A DNA stretch of 64,000 nt, from positions 1 through 64,000 of the IMG/VR virus record IMGVR_UViG_3300028844_002497; one strand, written 5' to 3'. This document shows, piece after piece, positions 16,723 to 26,131 of this stretch. The stretch is from a virus. Each line of letters starts with the position of its first letter. The stretch's first letter is position 1. The translations under genes were made by a program, and so were the position numbers. The notes beneath the pieces were generated by a model that was not told where the DNA came from, ran no database searches, and worked only from the letters and a program-made list of their open reading frames with translations.

Positions 16723-17077
16723 ATAATGCCTGTGCGTCTGATTTTAATTGTATATCGAACATATCTTCAAAGTATGATTGGGCATACAAGAATCCACCCT
16801 TATCATAAAAGTCAGTGTTGAATTCAAATATAACCAGTGGGTTATACTCAGGCTTATCTATGTTATGTGCTAAAATAAAAACACTATCTTCTCGTAAATC
16901 TTCGGGAATAGAATCAAAGTCATCACCGCAAATAACAAGGGTTTTATCCGCAGATTCAACTACGTCTCTGTCTAACTCTGATACGGTCTGATGATCGTTC
17001 ATTACTTCTTCATCATATTCTAGCATGTTTGCTAGTTCAGGCGCAAGTCCTATTAAATATATTCTTTTTGTAATCAT
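16703..17077 (-). CDS. Hypothetical 124-residue alpha/beta protein
   Basis: I do not recognise this protein. It alternates hydrophobic strands and charged helices (RIYLIGLAPELANM, KTLVICGDDFDSI, SVFILAHNI, LVIFEF), suggesting a small alpha/beta fold such as a receiver-like or Rossmann-like domain. It has no clear catalytic motif. It overlaps both neighbours (4 nt with the radical SAM gene upstream, 20 nt with the SGNH gene downstream), so it belongs to the same operon. It could be an accessory or partner protein to the radical SAM enzyme before it, but nothing direct shows this. Confidence 0.55.
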   Translation of the reverse strand: MITKRIYLIGLAPELANMLEYDEEVMNDHQTVSELDRDVVESADKTLVICGDDFDSIPEDLREDSVFILAHNIDKPEYNPLVIFEFNTDFYDKGGFLYAQSYFEDMFDIQLKSDAQALYENTIR

Positions 17078-19002
17078 AGTTTAGTTAGCCAGGCTTTGCC
17101 GAAGTTTCTACGTCTTGCAAAAAAGATTTGTTCACAAAATCTTTCTAGTGACTGTTCTTTGTCTTCCGGGAAGTCAAACTCATATTCAGCATGAGTTTCT
17201 AATTCACAATGATCTTGTAAGTAACCAGAGATATCGTGTTCAAATTGTATGTTCATTGGATAATCTGCTTTGTCTTCAAAGTTAATTAAGAACTTGCGTT
17301 GAAATAACATCAAGTCTTGGAACAACTCAGGTGATAACAAGTCTCCGTATCTTTCTTCAACAAATCTTTCGATCATATCAAACACTTGTTTATGCTTCCC
17401 TTCTCCTTGTAGATTAATAACTGTACTATGGATCAAGTTCCAACCATGTATCTCCATACCTTGTATCGGTTTGTGATCGATCTTACCATTCTCTGTCCAA
17501 TTAAAGTAATGTTCTTTAATACGACTCATTTCATCGTTTAACCAAGGATCTTTTTTAATAAACTCTAGTAAGTTATCATAAAAGTCTTCGTATTGTATGT
17601 CATGTTTCTTTTCTAATACTCTACTGATATAGTTAGTCATGCCATTAATGTGAAACGTATTCATAAACCAACTAAAGAGTTGTGCTTCAATCATTTGATC
17701 TCTTGGCAAGTCTCTTGTTGATGTAATAACTTCAATGCCTTCTTTTACTTCGTTGTCATTATATGTACCAACTAAGTAATCATATACAATTCTACCTTCC
17801 ATCTTAAACATTTTCTTTTGTGTAAGATTCATCTCTGCATTTTCAAGTAACTGTGCTTGATAAACAGTAACACCTGTATGGTTACCCGCTCTATACAATG
17901 AGTAGAAGTTGTTTTTCCATGACCTGAGAGTCTCTCCGGGGAGGCCTAAGATGAGTTCTGTGTAAAGAGGTATATTATGTTCTTCACATAAGTCAAATAC
18001 TTGTTCTATTTTATGTTGCTCTAAATTTTTACGTTTAATAATATCAAGTACACCATCGTCCATTGATTGCACTGATAAGTTTAGACCCATTTTAGATCCT
18101 CCCTCATATATCAGTTTTTTAACAATGTCAACTACTTCTTGTTTTTGATTCTTTGCCCAAGCAATTGTATATGCTTTGGGATTGTTGTATTCTTTTTGTA
18201 CTGCAATAAGTTTGTCTGCAATACTCATATCACGTTCAGGGAACATACCGAAGTTTGCGTCTGCTAATGAAATAAAGTCACAACCGTTTTTGCCTACCCA
18301 TTCAAGTTCGTCATAGACTCTATTGAGACAGAACTTTTTAACTTTGTTATATGTTAAACTACCCCAGTCACAGAATGTACATTGATATGGACAACCTCTG
18401 TTTGTTTCGAGGGTAACGTTCCATCTAACTTCTGGATGTTTTTCCATTAAGTCTTTGAATACATCTGTTAAGTACGGGCTAGGTATTTCATCTAGTTCAT
18501 TAATACGTTCTGGCTCTCCTGTCACAACAGTCTTGCCGTCTACATTAATAAGTAATCCAGGTATATGTGTAAAGTCTGGCTTGTCGTTTTTTAGTTCTTC
18601 TAAAATTGCTTTTGCTGAACGTTCGCCTTCTTGTACTACGACAACATCTATATAAGGAAACTTTTCAAAAAAGTCCGGGTCAGTAACTGGGGGTTCAGGA
18701 CCACCTGCAAAGATAAAAATATCAGGGTTCGATAATTTAAGTTCTCTACCTAATACATGATTGTACTGACGATTCCAAATGTATGTAGAAAAGCCTACAA
18801 CATCACTATCTGCTAATGTGTCGATTGCTTCTTCGATAGGATCTCTGCGCCATATAAACTCACCCAACCTATAATGTTGATTAATAGAATCAAACTGATT
18901 CACATAACTCCAAACAATACCCGGAGAATAAGGCAAGTAGTATGCATTATATTCTTTAGGTCCCTGTTGGAAGTTAGGGTTTACAAAACTGACTTTTTTC
19001 AA
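17074..19002 (-). CDS. B12-binding-type radical SAM protein (second copy)
   Basis: This 642-residue protein has an N-terminal Rossmann-like domain (VSFVNPNFQQGP, DVVGFSTYIW, IFIFAGGPEPP, VVVVQEGERSA, about residues 1-140). The radical SAM signature NRGCPYQCTFCDWG follows (Cys 204, 208, 211), then a TIM-barrel region containing LYTELILGLPGET and a C-terminal helical extension. The cobalamin-binding histidine motif is not obvious. The start is a TTG, supported by GAGGG four nt upstream and by the absence of another Met near the N-terminus. It overlaps the SGNH gene by 29 nt and the 124-residue gene by 4 nt. Members of this class perform methylations and C-C bond chemistry on sugars, lipids and peptides; the substrate here is unknown. 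Confidence 0.85.
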   Translation of the reverse strand: MKKVSFVNPNFQQGPKEYNAYYLPYSPGIVWSYVNQFDSINQHYRLGEFIWRRDPIEEAIDTLADSDVVGFSTYIWNRQYNHVLGRELKLSNPDIFIFAGGPEPPVTDPDFFEKFPYIDVVVVQEGERSAKAILEELKNDKPDFTHIPGLLINVDGKTVVTGEPERINELDEIPSPYLTDVFKDLMEKHPEVRWNVTLETNRGCPYQCTFCDWGSLTYNKVKKFCLNRVYDELEWVGKNGCDFISLADANFGMFPERDMSIADKLIAVQKEYNNPKAYTIAWAKNQKQEVVDIVKKLIYEGGSKMGLNLSVQSMDDGVLDIIKRKNLEQHKIEQVFDLCEEHNIPLYTELILGLPGETLRSWKNNFYSLYRAGNHTGVTVYQAQLLENAEMNLTQKKMFKMEGRIVYDYLVGTYNDNEVKEGIEVITSTRDLPRDQMIEAQLFSWFMNTFHINGMTNYISRVLEKKHDIQYEDFYDNLLEFIKKDPWLNDEMSRIKEHYFNWTENGKIDHKPIQGMEIHGWNLIHSTVINLQGEGKHKQVFDMIERFVEERYGDLLSPELFQDLMLFQRKFLINFEDKADYPMNIQFEHDISGYLQDHCELETHAEYEFDFPEDKEQSLERFCEQIFFARRRNFGKAWLTKL

Positions 19003-19948
19003 TGTACCCTCGTTTAGTAATAAATTTTGCTAATTCGTCTGCAATAACTTTGTAACCTTTAATAGTAGGATGTGCACCATCATCGTTAGTAAGATATTCT
19101 GAATGTGTATCTAAGTTTCTTGGGTTATATATAGTATTATATCCTCCCCAATGTATACTTGCAGGTTTTTCTATCAAACCATCTAAGTCTACTAACTTTT
19201 CCATAAATGCAGTGTAATCAACATCTTCATCATCGTGTATATAACATGACCAATCAAATTGATCTACTAAAGGACCTGCATATTCTTTTAACCAATTAAG
19301 TATGCCTTCAATTCGAGGATATCCATTGTCATCATTTTCCATGCGTTGATTAAATGCATTGGCTAAAACAATTTTAAAGTTGTGTGCTTTTGTCCATGTC
19401 TGTAAATTAAGTAATGCCATCATAGTATTACAGGCTACAAATTGTTCACTCCACAATTCACGTGCATAACAATTCCAAAATTCACTATCTCCTGATGTTG
19501 TTTCTAATGGCCAGGCAGTGCGCCATTTCTCATGTTTAAAGTCACCTGCGTTGTAACCGTCTGGTTCTTTAAATCCCCAATGATCCATTGGTCTGTCTTG
19601 GAATACATCAAATCTTTCAAATCCACTCATCATAAAAATCACAATACCTTCAGCATTATTCAAGTCATGTTGATTGGCAAAATGTAATTGATTTACGGCA
19701 GCCATGTTACCGATGCCTTTGACGCCTAAATTCAATGATTTGTATTCAGGGAAATGATACTTTGTCAGTTGATTAACCCAACTATTTTCTAATTCATGTA
19801 TACGTAAGTAATAGTCTGTCTCAGGATAACCATCTTGTCCAGCACGAATTTGTGTTCTGCCATTGTGTGCATCAACAACCTCTTGTGGATATCCACCTTC
19901 GCCTTGAGTCCAAGAACACCCAAGACCTACTATATACTTTTGTGTCAT
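18974..19948 (-). CDS. SGNH hydrolase-like protein
   Basis: This 324-residue protein starts YIVGLGCSWTQGEGG (block I serine), continues with SLNLGVKGIGNMAAVNQL (block II/III Gly and Asn) and IVIFMMSGFERFD, and ends with LTNDDGAHPTIKGYKVIADEL, a clear block V Asp and His. Its length is greater than typical single-domain SGNH esterases because of a central insertion. There is no signal peptide. It directly follows the 62-residue basic protein gene with a 1-nt overlap (TAATG type) and overlaps the next radical SAM gene. It probably acts on an acylated glycan intermediate; it could equally act as an acyltransferase. Confidence 0.8.
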   Translation of the reverse strand: MTQKYIVGLGCSWTQGEGGYPQEVVDAHNGRTQIRAGQDGYPETDYYLRIHELENSWVNQLTKYHFPEYKSLNLGVKGIGNMAAVNQLHFANQHDLNNAEGIVIFMMSGFERFDVFQDRPMDHWGFKEPDGYNAGDFKHEKWRTAWPLETTSGDSEFWNCYARELWSEQFVACNTMMALLNLQTWTKAHNFKIVLANAFNQRMENDDNGYPRIEGILNWLKEYAGPLVDQFDWSCYIHDDEDVDYTAFMEKLVDLDGLIEKPASIHWGGYNTIYNPRNLDTHSEYLTNDDGAHPTIKGYKVIADELAKFITKRGYIEKSQFCKP

Positions 19949-20136
19949 TACTTTTGTGCTTTTTTCTTTGTAGTCTTTTTCTTTTTGAAAGCACCCTTAG
20001 GCGTTTTATAGACTTTAGTATATGCTTCGTCTACATCAGGTGTGCTAGGATCATCTGCTACGTATCGTCCTCGAGCATCTCTGTTTCTGACTGTAATCAT
20101 ACCAAAAAATTTGCTAATTTTTTTCCACCAACTCAT
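19948..20136 (-). CDS. Small basic protein, 62 residues
   Basis: The N-terminus MSWWKKISKFFGMI is an amphipathic aromatic-basic helix. It is followed by TVRNRDARGRYVADDPSTPD and a lysine-rich tail (KKKKTTKKKAQK). Similar short proteins with RNRD-G-RY/F-ADDPSTPD are, as I recall, present in marine T4-like phages; function unknown. A GGAGA ribosome binding site precedes the ATG, and a late-promoter match (AATAAATA) lies 28 nt upstream. Membrane surface or nucleic-acid binding is suggested by composition only. Confidence 0.7.
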   Translation of the reverse strand: MSWWKKISKFFGMITVRNRDARGRYVADDPSTPDVDEAYTKVYKTPKGAFKKKKTTKKKAQK

Positions 20137-20164
20137 ATTATTTCTCCATATAAAGTTCTGATAC

Positions 20165-20172
20165 TATTTATT
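20165..20172 (-). promoter_or_regulatory. T4-type late promoter candidate (AATAAATA)
   Basis: AATAAATA read on the minus strand fits the NATAAATA late motif of marine T4-like phages. It starts just after the TGA of the glycosyltransferase gene and ends 28 nt before the ATG of the 62-residue protein, in one of the few small gaps in the island. It could drive the run of genes from 20136 down to 15892. Confidence 0.5.
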
Positions 20173-20173
20173 C

Positions 20174-21451
20174 TCACCGGAGTTCCCATAAAGATTTCAA
20201 GTCTTGTGGTCTAGAAAAAATGTTATTATAGTTTTCCCAAAGATCATCACCAATATATCCTCTTTTAATATCATTATATCTATGGGGTATAACAACATAT
20301 TGAAAGAAATCTAAAACTTGAAACAAATCATTTCCTGTATTGTTCATATAATCTGGAGTTAAATATTTTTCAAACTTTTCTAATTTGTATTCACTTGGAT
20401 CAGATGAATTAAGTCCTATAAAATGCATAATAGATTCTACATGTACACCACTTCGCATGTCTGCCATATACTTAAAATAATTACGTTGTGTCTTTTCTTT
20501 GACACTATTCCATAATTGTTTATACTCTTCAGGTGATTTATATATTGTTGACAAACGTCCTAAGTTATCTAAGATACCATCAACACGTTCAACATAACTA
20601 GGCTTATCGTCAAATGAATAGTCAAACAATTCGTCATAAAGTTCTATTTGTCTTTCTTCTTTTAACCATTTATGATAACCCTGTGCTCCAAGAACTAGAA
20701 ATGGTTTGTGTGCAAATAAAGGTTTATTAGTTTTTTCTGATAGATAAAATTCATCTTTATCTATTCTACTTTCTGTTACAATATCTATAACACCTCGGAA
20801 GTAACTTGGGCCTAATCGATTAGGAACCCATTCATGTTTAGTGTTTAATACAAATTGATCTTCTAATGGATCTTCTAACGGCATAAGATAAGGAACATTA
20901 TTGATTGGCGCCCAGTCCTCAACATTCCAATCACTCATATTTGGCATGTTAACAGTAAACTGACGATATGTAATTATACCTAAATTTTGTAATCCTCTAC
21001 CAAATAATTGATTAATCATATAGTTTCTATAATCAGAAGGTCGATTATTATAGCATGTAAATAAAAGGTCAGGTGAATAATTATCGTCTATTGGTAAACA
21101 TTGATCAGAATGTAGATTATATGGCATAAGAGATGTGTGGTAGTTAGTTACATCATATGTTTGACAAAGATGTGTCTCTACATATTTAGGATAATCATAC
21201 TCGTATTGATTACATGATGCAAACACATGAATTTTTCTGCCTGTTTTGCGACACCATGGCTCAAGGTGTCTTATGCCGGATCCATATATAGAACTAATAT
21301 CTGCTTCGCCACCACTAACTATAAGAAATCCGGCTGGATCGTATTGATCAATTATAAGATTAAAATAATTTCTAAGTTCTTCCTGATGGTCTTCATAAGA
21401 TTGATCATAGTTATGAGTAATTCTATGGTCTATTAAACACCATTTAGACAT
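20174..21451 (-). CDS. GT10/exostosin-like glycosyltransferase (paralogue family member)
   Basis: This protein has 425 residues. Its centre carries the diagnostic block VIDIVTESRIDKDEF, LSEKTNKPLFAHKPFLVLGA, followed by YDELFDYSFDD, matching the proteins at 9275 and 22417. The E-x-TEK-x-KP-x(4-6)-KPF-x-x-x-G pattern resembles the nucleotide-sugar-binding half of fucosyltransferase/exostosin GT-B enzymes. The N-terminal half (AGFLIVSGGEADIS, LLFTCYNNRPSDYRNYM) would be the acceptor domain. There is no DxD motif, as expected for GT-B. It overlaps the epimerase gene by 8 nt, which would fit use of that enzyme's sugar nucleotide product. The exact family is uncertain. Confidence 0.65.
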   Translation of the reverse strand: MSKWCLIDHRITHNYDQSYEDHQEELRNYFNLIIDQYDPAGFLIVSGGEADISSIYGSGIRHLEPWCRKTGRKIHVFASCNQYEYDYPKYVETHLCQTYDVTNYHTSLMPYNLHSDQCLPIDDNYSPDLLFTCYNNRPSDYRNYMINQLFGRGLQNLGIITYRQFTVNMPNMSDWNVEDWAPINNVPYLMPLEDPLEDQFVLNTKHEWVPNRLGPSYFRGVIDIVTESRIDKDEFYLSEKTNKPLFAHKPFLVLGAQGYHKWLKEERQIELYDELFDYSFDDKPSYVERVDGILDNLGRLSTIYKSPEEYKQLWNSVKEKTQRNYFKYMADMRSGVHVESIMHFIGLNSSDPSEYKLEKFEKYLTPDYMNNTGNDLFQVLDFFQYVVIPHRYNDIKRGYIGDDLWENYNNIFSRPQDLKSLWELR

Positions 21452-22424
21452 CTTTTACACCGGATTCAATCTGTCCGCAAATCCAGTTGTAAGTTTTTTC
21501 GATGCCTGTCTCTAAATCTTCATCTGGTGCCCAATCAATCTTTTCTTTTATTAATTTATTATCAGATGTACGACCCATAACGCCTCGAGGCCCGTCGATA
21601 TTTTTAATTGTAACTCTTTTGTTTGATATCTCTGCTATAAGGTGTACTAATTCATTGATAGATATTTTACGTGTACTGCCCAAGTTCACAGGCTCTGTAA
21701 GGTCGCTTTCCATGATACGTTGTATACCTTCTACACATTCATCAATAAACAAGAATGAACGAGTTTGATTACCCGGTCCCCATACTTCAATGACTCCGTC
21801 ATGTTCAGCCATAGCAACTTTTCGACATAAGGCAGCCGGTGCTTTTTCTTTCCCATTGTTCCAAGAACCTTGAGGGCCAAAGATGTTGTGAAATCTTGCA
21901 ATCTTCACATTCATATTATAACATCTTCCGTATGCTAAGTAAAGCCTTTCTGAGAATAATTTCTCCCAACCATAATCTGAATCTGGGTTTGCCGGATATG
22001 CTGTATGTTCTGCTAGATCAGGATTGTCAGGATCTAATTGATTGTCTTGTGGATACATACATGCACTAGAACTATAAAATATTTTTTTAACATCATATCT
22101 ACGAGCAGACTCTAATACATTTAAATTAATTGTAGCAGAGTTATGCATAATATCTGCATCATTCTCGCCTACAAATATATAACCTGCGCCTCCCATATCT
22201 GCGGCTAATTGATAAACTTCATCAAATTTATGTTGTGAAAAGATAAAGTCAACCATTTCTGCTTGACGCAAATCTTGTTTGTAAAAATCATTTGCTCTTG
22301 TATCTTCATATAAAGGATGTTTAATATCTACTCCTATTACAGTATGACCTTGGGCTTTTAAATTGTTAACTAAGTGTGTGCCGATAAATCCACCTGCACC
22401 ACAAACTAATATTGTTTTATTCAA
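21444..22424 (-). CDS. GDP-mannose 3,5-epimerase-like NAD-dependent epimerase/dehydratase
   Basis: This 326-residue short-chain dehydrogenase fold protein has VCGAGGFIGTHL (NAD-binding GxxGxxG, 8-18), QLAADMGGAGYIFVGEN (72-88), FYSSSACMYP (116-125), the catalytic pair Tyr151/Lys155 in YGWEKL, FHNIFGPQGSW, EKAPAALCRK, and QTRSFLFIDECVEG. The DMGGxGYI, EKAPAA and TRSF-IDECVEG signatures are those of GDP-mannose 3,5-epimerases, which make GDP-L-galactose/L-gulose; GDP-fucose synthase is a less likely alternative. The start is a TTG with an AAAGGAG eight nt upstream, since no ATG is available. It overlaps both glycosyltransferase genes on either side, implying that it supplies their donor. Confidence 0.87.
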   Translation of the reverse strand: MNKTILVCGAGGFIGTHLVNNLKAQGHTVIGVDIKHPLYEDTRANDFYKQDLRQAEMVDFIFSQHKFDEVYQLAADMGGAGYIFVGENDADIMHNSATINLNVLESARRYDVKKIFYSSSACMYPQDNQLDPDNPDLAEHTAYPANPDSDYGWEKLFSERLYLAYGRCYNMNVKIARFHNIFGPQGSWNNGKEKAPAALCRKVAMAEHDGVIEVWGPGNQTRSFLFIDECVEGIQRIMESDLTEPVNLGSTRKISINELVHLIAEISNKRVTIKNIDGPRGVMGRTSDNKLIKEKIDWAPDEDLETGIEKTYNWICGQIESGVKDV

Positions 22425-23886
22425 AACTACATCTCCTTTCTAAATCACAGTATTCAGAATAATCTGTGTTAAAGTTATTTGTTATATGTTCATATATGTT
22501 ATTTACTACTGTAACAGAACCAGGTTCTTTAAACATGTTATAATTGTGTTCTACTATCGGTTTTACTCTACGTTTAAAATAAAGTATGTCATCACGTGAC
22601 CAAGATGCAATTTCTTTTAAAATGCTTTCTATTGCAAGTAAACGATTTGAAGGAGATTCTATAGTATCATAATCTTCACTCCAAAATTCACTAAATGTTT
22701 GAAAACCTAAATCTCTTAAACCTTGCATTGAGCCCGGTACTCCTATTATAATAAAAGGATGTTTATTGTATAAAGGTTTAAATGATTTTTCAGTCAATGT
22801 ACATTCATCATTGTTATAATTTGTTTCTGTTATTAATGACAGCAATGTTTGTTGATAATATGATTGTGTGTAACCGAAATCTTCACACATCTTATTAATG
22901 TTTGTTTCTCCATCAATGATTAACGGACAACGATTTGCAAATCTGTCTGCTATTTCTTGTGAAATATGTAGACGTTGAGATTCATATAAACGCAGTTCAC
23001 CGTCATTATCACGTTGATTTTCTATTTCTTCTTTAACTGTATGGAGTGCTTGTTCACTGTCAACTTTTGCAAAACTCATTAATGATTTGTCTATTAAGTT
23101 ATTTTTTTCTAGCATCAGTGCCAGGCTTGTTCTGTGTTTTCTAAAACGTCTGTTCCATGCTAAAAATAATTTATCAGGAACAATTTCACAATCATATACA
23201 TTTTCAGTTATAGGGAAATTACCTTCGTCAGTGCTATAAGTCTGACTATGATAAAAGTTATGAAATATTTCACGGGAAGATGCGTAAGGAATTATGTGCA
23301 TTCTATGTTTTCTATCGTTTGGTATTTGATGTCGTTCACAAAACTTTTCATACACAACAGATGCATTCACTGTTCCTGTAAGATAGATAATTTTGTACAT
23401 AGGTATTTTATGATTTTTATGAAAATATGAAAACATTGATTGGAGTTCTGCATCTCCCATAAATGCTTCTACACTGTGATCGATTAATATATAACCGTTT
23501 CTTACTGCACACATATGTATTAACCATTTAGGCATATGAGAAAATTCTAATACCCCTGAATCAGTAATAAAATATGATCCAAAGTTTAATCTCCATGTCA
23601 TAGAAAAAGGATAAATGAACGGAGTCATAGCATCTGCTTCGATGCCCTGCACCGGTGTTAATTCAAATTTGTCTTTTGCTTTTGAAAATTGTTTATTCCA
23701 AACATCATCAGACCAAAAATGACGAGATTCCATAATTGGATTGATGCCATGTGCTTCTCCGGCCAATGTTAAAATGTTTGGTAATTCAGTATTCCATATA
23801 GGACCTCGAGGGCCATACCAACTATATACGACTTTTACTTTATCGTCTTGGCTATGCGATATGACTGATCGGAATTTTTCGTTCAC
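22417..23886 (-). CDS. GT10/exostosin-like glycosyltransferase (second paralogue)
   Basis: The C-terminal half of this 489-residue protein carries SLITETNYNNDECTLTEKSF, KPLYNKHPFIIIGVPGS, LGFQTFSEFWSEDYD and a family-typical helix ending RLLAIESIL, aligning with the proteins at 9275 and 20174. FLAWNRRFRKHRTSLALML corresponds to the LNWRFTKHRQILANFL segment of the 9275 protein, so the homology covers more than the C-terminal motif. The start is GTG, with AGAGG six nt upstream. The gene overlaps the next radical SAM gene by 35 nt and the epimerase by 8 nt. Transfer of the epimerase-derived sugar is the simplest guess; acceptor unknown. Confidence 0.65.
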   Translation of the reverse strand: MNEKFRSVISHSQDDKVKVVYSWYGPRGPIWNTELPNILTLAGEAHGINPIMESRHFWSDDVWNKQFSKAKDKFELTPVQGIEADAMTPFIYPFSMTWRLNFGSYFITDSGVLEFSHMPKWLIHMCAVRNGYILIDHSVEAFMGDAELQSMFSYFHKNHKIPMYKIIYLTGTVNASVVYEKFCERHQIPNDRKHRMHIIPYASSREIFHNFYHSQTYSTDEGNFPITENVYDCEIVPDKLFLAWNRRFRKHRTSLALMLEKNNLIDKSLMSFAKVDSEQALHTVKEEIENQRDNDGELRLYESQRLHISQEIADRFANRCPLIIDGETNINKMCEDFGYTQSYYQQTLLSLITETNYNNDECTLTEKSFKPLYNKHPFIIIGVPGSMQGLRDLGFQTFSEFWSEDYDTIESPSNRLLAIESILKEIASWSRDDILYFKRRVKPIVEHNYNMFKEPGSVTVVNNIYEHITNNFNTDYSEYCDLERRCSFE

Positions 23887-24865
23887 TTTTTACCTCTTCT
23901 CCTGTCCAATGTTTTGGAATAATAATATCTGTACCGCACATGCACATTTCTTTGTAGCATGTTATTTGTTTAGGTCCCACATTCTTAATATCTTCCAAGA
24001 TGTGACCTACATCTCCGCCCATACCACAACTTGCTAAACTCATTGTGCCTACAGGATTAATAAAAATGCAATCACCTACGTTGCATTTCCAGCCACTGAA
24101 AAAGTTTTGACTCTTTACAATGATATCGTTTGCATTACATACTTGTTCTGTACCATCATCATAACGATTATATGATACAGTCATCTCTGTTCTTTTGTTT
24201 GGTTTAGGAACACTCTGGTGTGATTCTATATTGTGTTCTTCGATAAACTTCACATGCTTTGGATCTGAATACTTCCAAGGGCCTGTTACATGTGATAGTT
24301 CGTCATAAAGTGGTGTCCACTCTACAAAATAATTAGGCATGACAGTCTTTAAATGTTCTGCAAACTCTACGCATTCCCAAAATTTTTCTTCATGTAACAA
24401 TATCTTCGTGCTTAAGTAGTTTACGTTTTCACATAACCATATAGAGTTTTCTTCGTAACGTTCTTTGTTACATTGCTCAACATGAAAACTAGCAACAATG
24501 TCATCGAATAAATATGCATGTTTCTGCCACCATTTCAAAGGTCTTGACAAATTAGTATTAACTGCTAAAGTAGCATACGGCATGTTCTCATAAATCCATT
24601 CACATATAGGAATGAAGTTGCGCCATGCTGTTGGTTCTCCACCAGAGAAAAAGAATTTAAAGTTTTTGTAACCTGCTTTCTTATAACGTTTTACTATTTC
24701 ATCTAAGTTCTTAATGTAAACGTCTAAGTTTCCGTTGTTAGGGTTATCGCCCGCCCAGTTACCTGGGTTACAATAACTACAACTAAAATTACAAAAGTTA
24801 TTGACCTGCCATGTTATTGCTAAGTATGGTTCAGGTGCAAAAACTTCTTTTAACTCTCTGCCCAT
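23852..24865 (-). CDS. Radical SAM protein with C-terminal auxiliary cysteines
   Basis: This protein has 337 residues. The cluster motif CNFSCSYC is at residues 25-32, SGGEP at 74-78, and a cysteine-rich C-terminus (KCNVGDC, ASCGMGG, CYKEMCMCG) resembles a SPASM-type auxiliary iron-sulfur site. It is shorter than, and ordered differently from, the four twitch-first paralogues upstream. SPASM enzymes commonly modify peptides or small molecules, but also act on nucleosides and sugars. It overlaps its neighbours by 16 and 35 nt, tying the radical SAM block to the glycosyltransferase/epimerase block. No obvious precursor peptide gene adjoins it. Confidence 0.85.
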   Translation of the reverse strand: MGRELKEVFAPEPYLAITWQVNNFCNFSCSYCNPGNWAGDNPNNGNLDVYIKNLDEIVKRYKKAGYKNFKFFFSGGEPTAWRNFIPICEWIYENMPYATLAVNTNLSRPLKWWQKHAYLFDDIVASFHVEQCNKERYEENSIWLCENVNYLSTKILLHEEKFWECVEFAEHLKTVMPNYFVEWTPLYDELSHVTGPWKYSDPKHVKFIEEHNIESHQSVPKPNKRTEMTVSYNRYDDGTEQVCNANDIIVKSQNFFSGWKCNVGDCIFINPVGTMSLASCGMGGDVGHILEDIKNVGPKQITCYKEMCMCGTDIIIPKHWTGEEVKSERKIPISHIA

Positions 24866-26130
24866 TCGTATACTTCCTTCATTTCAGGTACTATATCTTC
24901 AAACTTTTCGTCTCTATATTGATCAAGTTCATCGTTGAACTTTTTAAATTCTAATATTCCACCTTTGTTTTCATCACCAACTGTTAAGTTATAGATGATC
25001 ATCTTAAAGCCATTGTATATGTCTACATTGTCTTTGTGTTTCTCTTGGTATACACGATATAGTTCTGCGAGTCTGCGTTTGACACTCTGTGGTAATATCA
25101 TTACGTTAGCATACCACGGGTTAGTCGCAAGATTGAATCTCGGTGATGAGTATTCAACATCGATAAACTCGTTATCAACCATGTAATCCCAAAAGTCAGG
25201 AAAATCAAAGATATTCCAAATGGATATCGTGGGAGTTATTTGAAACTGAGCATGTGGAACTTGCTCTTTTACGTCTCTGATATTCCTGACAACTTTTTCC
25301 CAGTCTGTGCCGCTTCTGATACACTCTGCGACTTCGCCATGTGCATCTAAACTAGCCCAGATTTTTAACTGGGGAAACTTTTTCCAATACGCAATCAAAT
25401 CAACATTCTTCTTATAGTTAAGAGTTGAAAAGTTTGTTGTATAAGTTAATTCTACTTGTTCTGTTAGATCATTTTCGATCCAGTAATCTAAACATTCATA
25501 ATGCTCCGGAGTAATGACAATTTCTCCACCAGCAAAATAAACTTCTGTAACGTCATCTAAGTAAGGCTTAAGTTTTGACATCAATGTCATTTCATCATTG
25601 TTACTGATAACAATTTTACCTTTGTTCTTGGGGAAGTATTCATCAAACACTTCTTGACCACGTTCATTTAAAAATTCTTGTGACCATAGTGATGAACATG
25701 AAGGGCCACATGATCTGCATTTCATGTTACATATATTACTAAAACGAATATCCATATATTTCATTTGAAACTCTTTCAATGATCCATCGTCATTAGTAAC
25801 ATCTGCTATGTAATCGACATAATCAAGTCCTTTACGTTTGTTATGTGACTGTCTCATTGTCCATTCGCCCATTAACTCTAAGTCATAGCAACGTTTACAT
25901 TCAGCAACAGGTTCATCACGCATCATTTTAGAACGTAAATCATTATACTTGTCAGAGTTCATCATCTGTATAATTGATTCATCGTCTCTAAGTTCTGCTG
26001 TGGGCAACTCACTGTCTGCAACACAACAAGGCATCACACGTTTGTCTGGCCATGCATGAAAATGTACCCAGGGTAAAACACAAAAATGTTTACCGTTTTC
26101 GACTAGGTTCTTTACTACAATCTTTTCCAT
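24850..26130 (-). CDS. Twitch-domain radical SAM protein (copy 4)
   Basis: This 426-residue protein has an N-terminal cysteine module (FCVLPWVH at 16-23, CC at 35-36, CKRC at 78-81) that precedes the radical SAM motif CNMKCRSC (134-141). This is the reverse of the usual SPASM order and matches the twitch-first radical SAM group. The motif VYFAGGEIVITPEHY, corresponding to the GGE SAM-binding element, follows. It is the last of four related genes and lies immediately after the outer-membrane protein gene. The function of the group is not known to me; two or more iron-sulfur clusters are expected. The start ATG directly follows the upstream stop with one base between. Confidence 0.85.
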   Translation of the reverse strand: MEKIVVKNLVENGKHFCVLPWVHFHAWPDKRVMPCCVADSELPTAELRDDESIIQMMNSDKYNDLRSKMMRDEPVAECKRCYDLELMGEWTMRQSHNKRKGLDYVDYIADVTNDDGSLKEFQMKYMDIRFSNICNMKCRSCGPSCSSLWSQEFLNERGQEVFDEYFPKNKGKIVISNNDEMTLMSKLKPYLDDVTEVYFAGGEIVITPEHYECLDYWIENDLTEQVELTYTTNFSTLNYKKNVDLIAYWKKFPQLKIWASLDAHGEVAECIRSGTDWEKVVRNIRDVKEQVPHAQFQITPTISIWNIFDFPDFWDYMVDNEFIDVEYSSPRFNLATNPWYANVMILPQSVKRRLAELYRVYQEKHKDNVDIYNGFKMIIYNLTVGDENKGGILEFKKFNDELDQYRDEKFEDIVPEMKEVYEWAES

Positions 26131-26131
26131 C

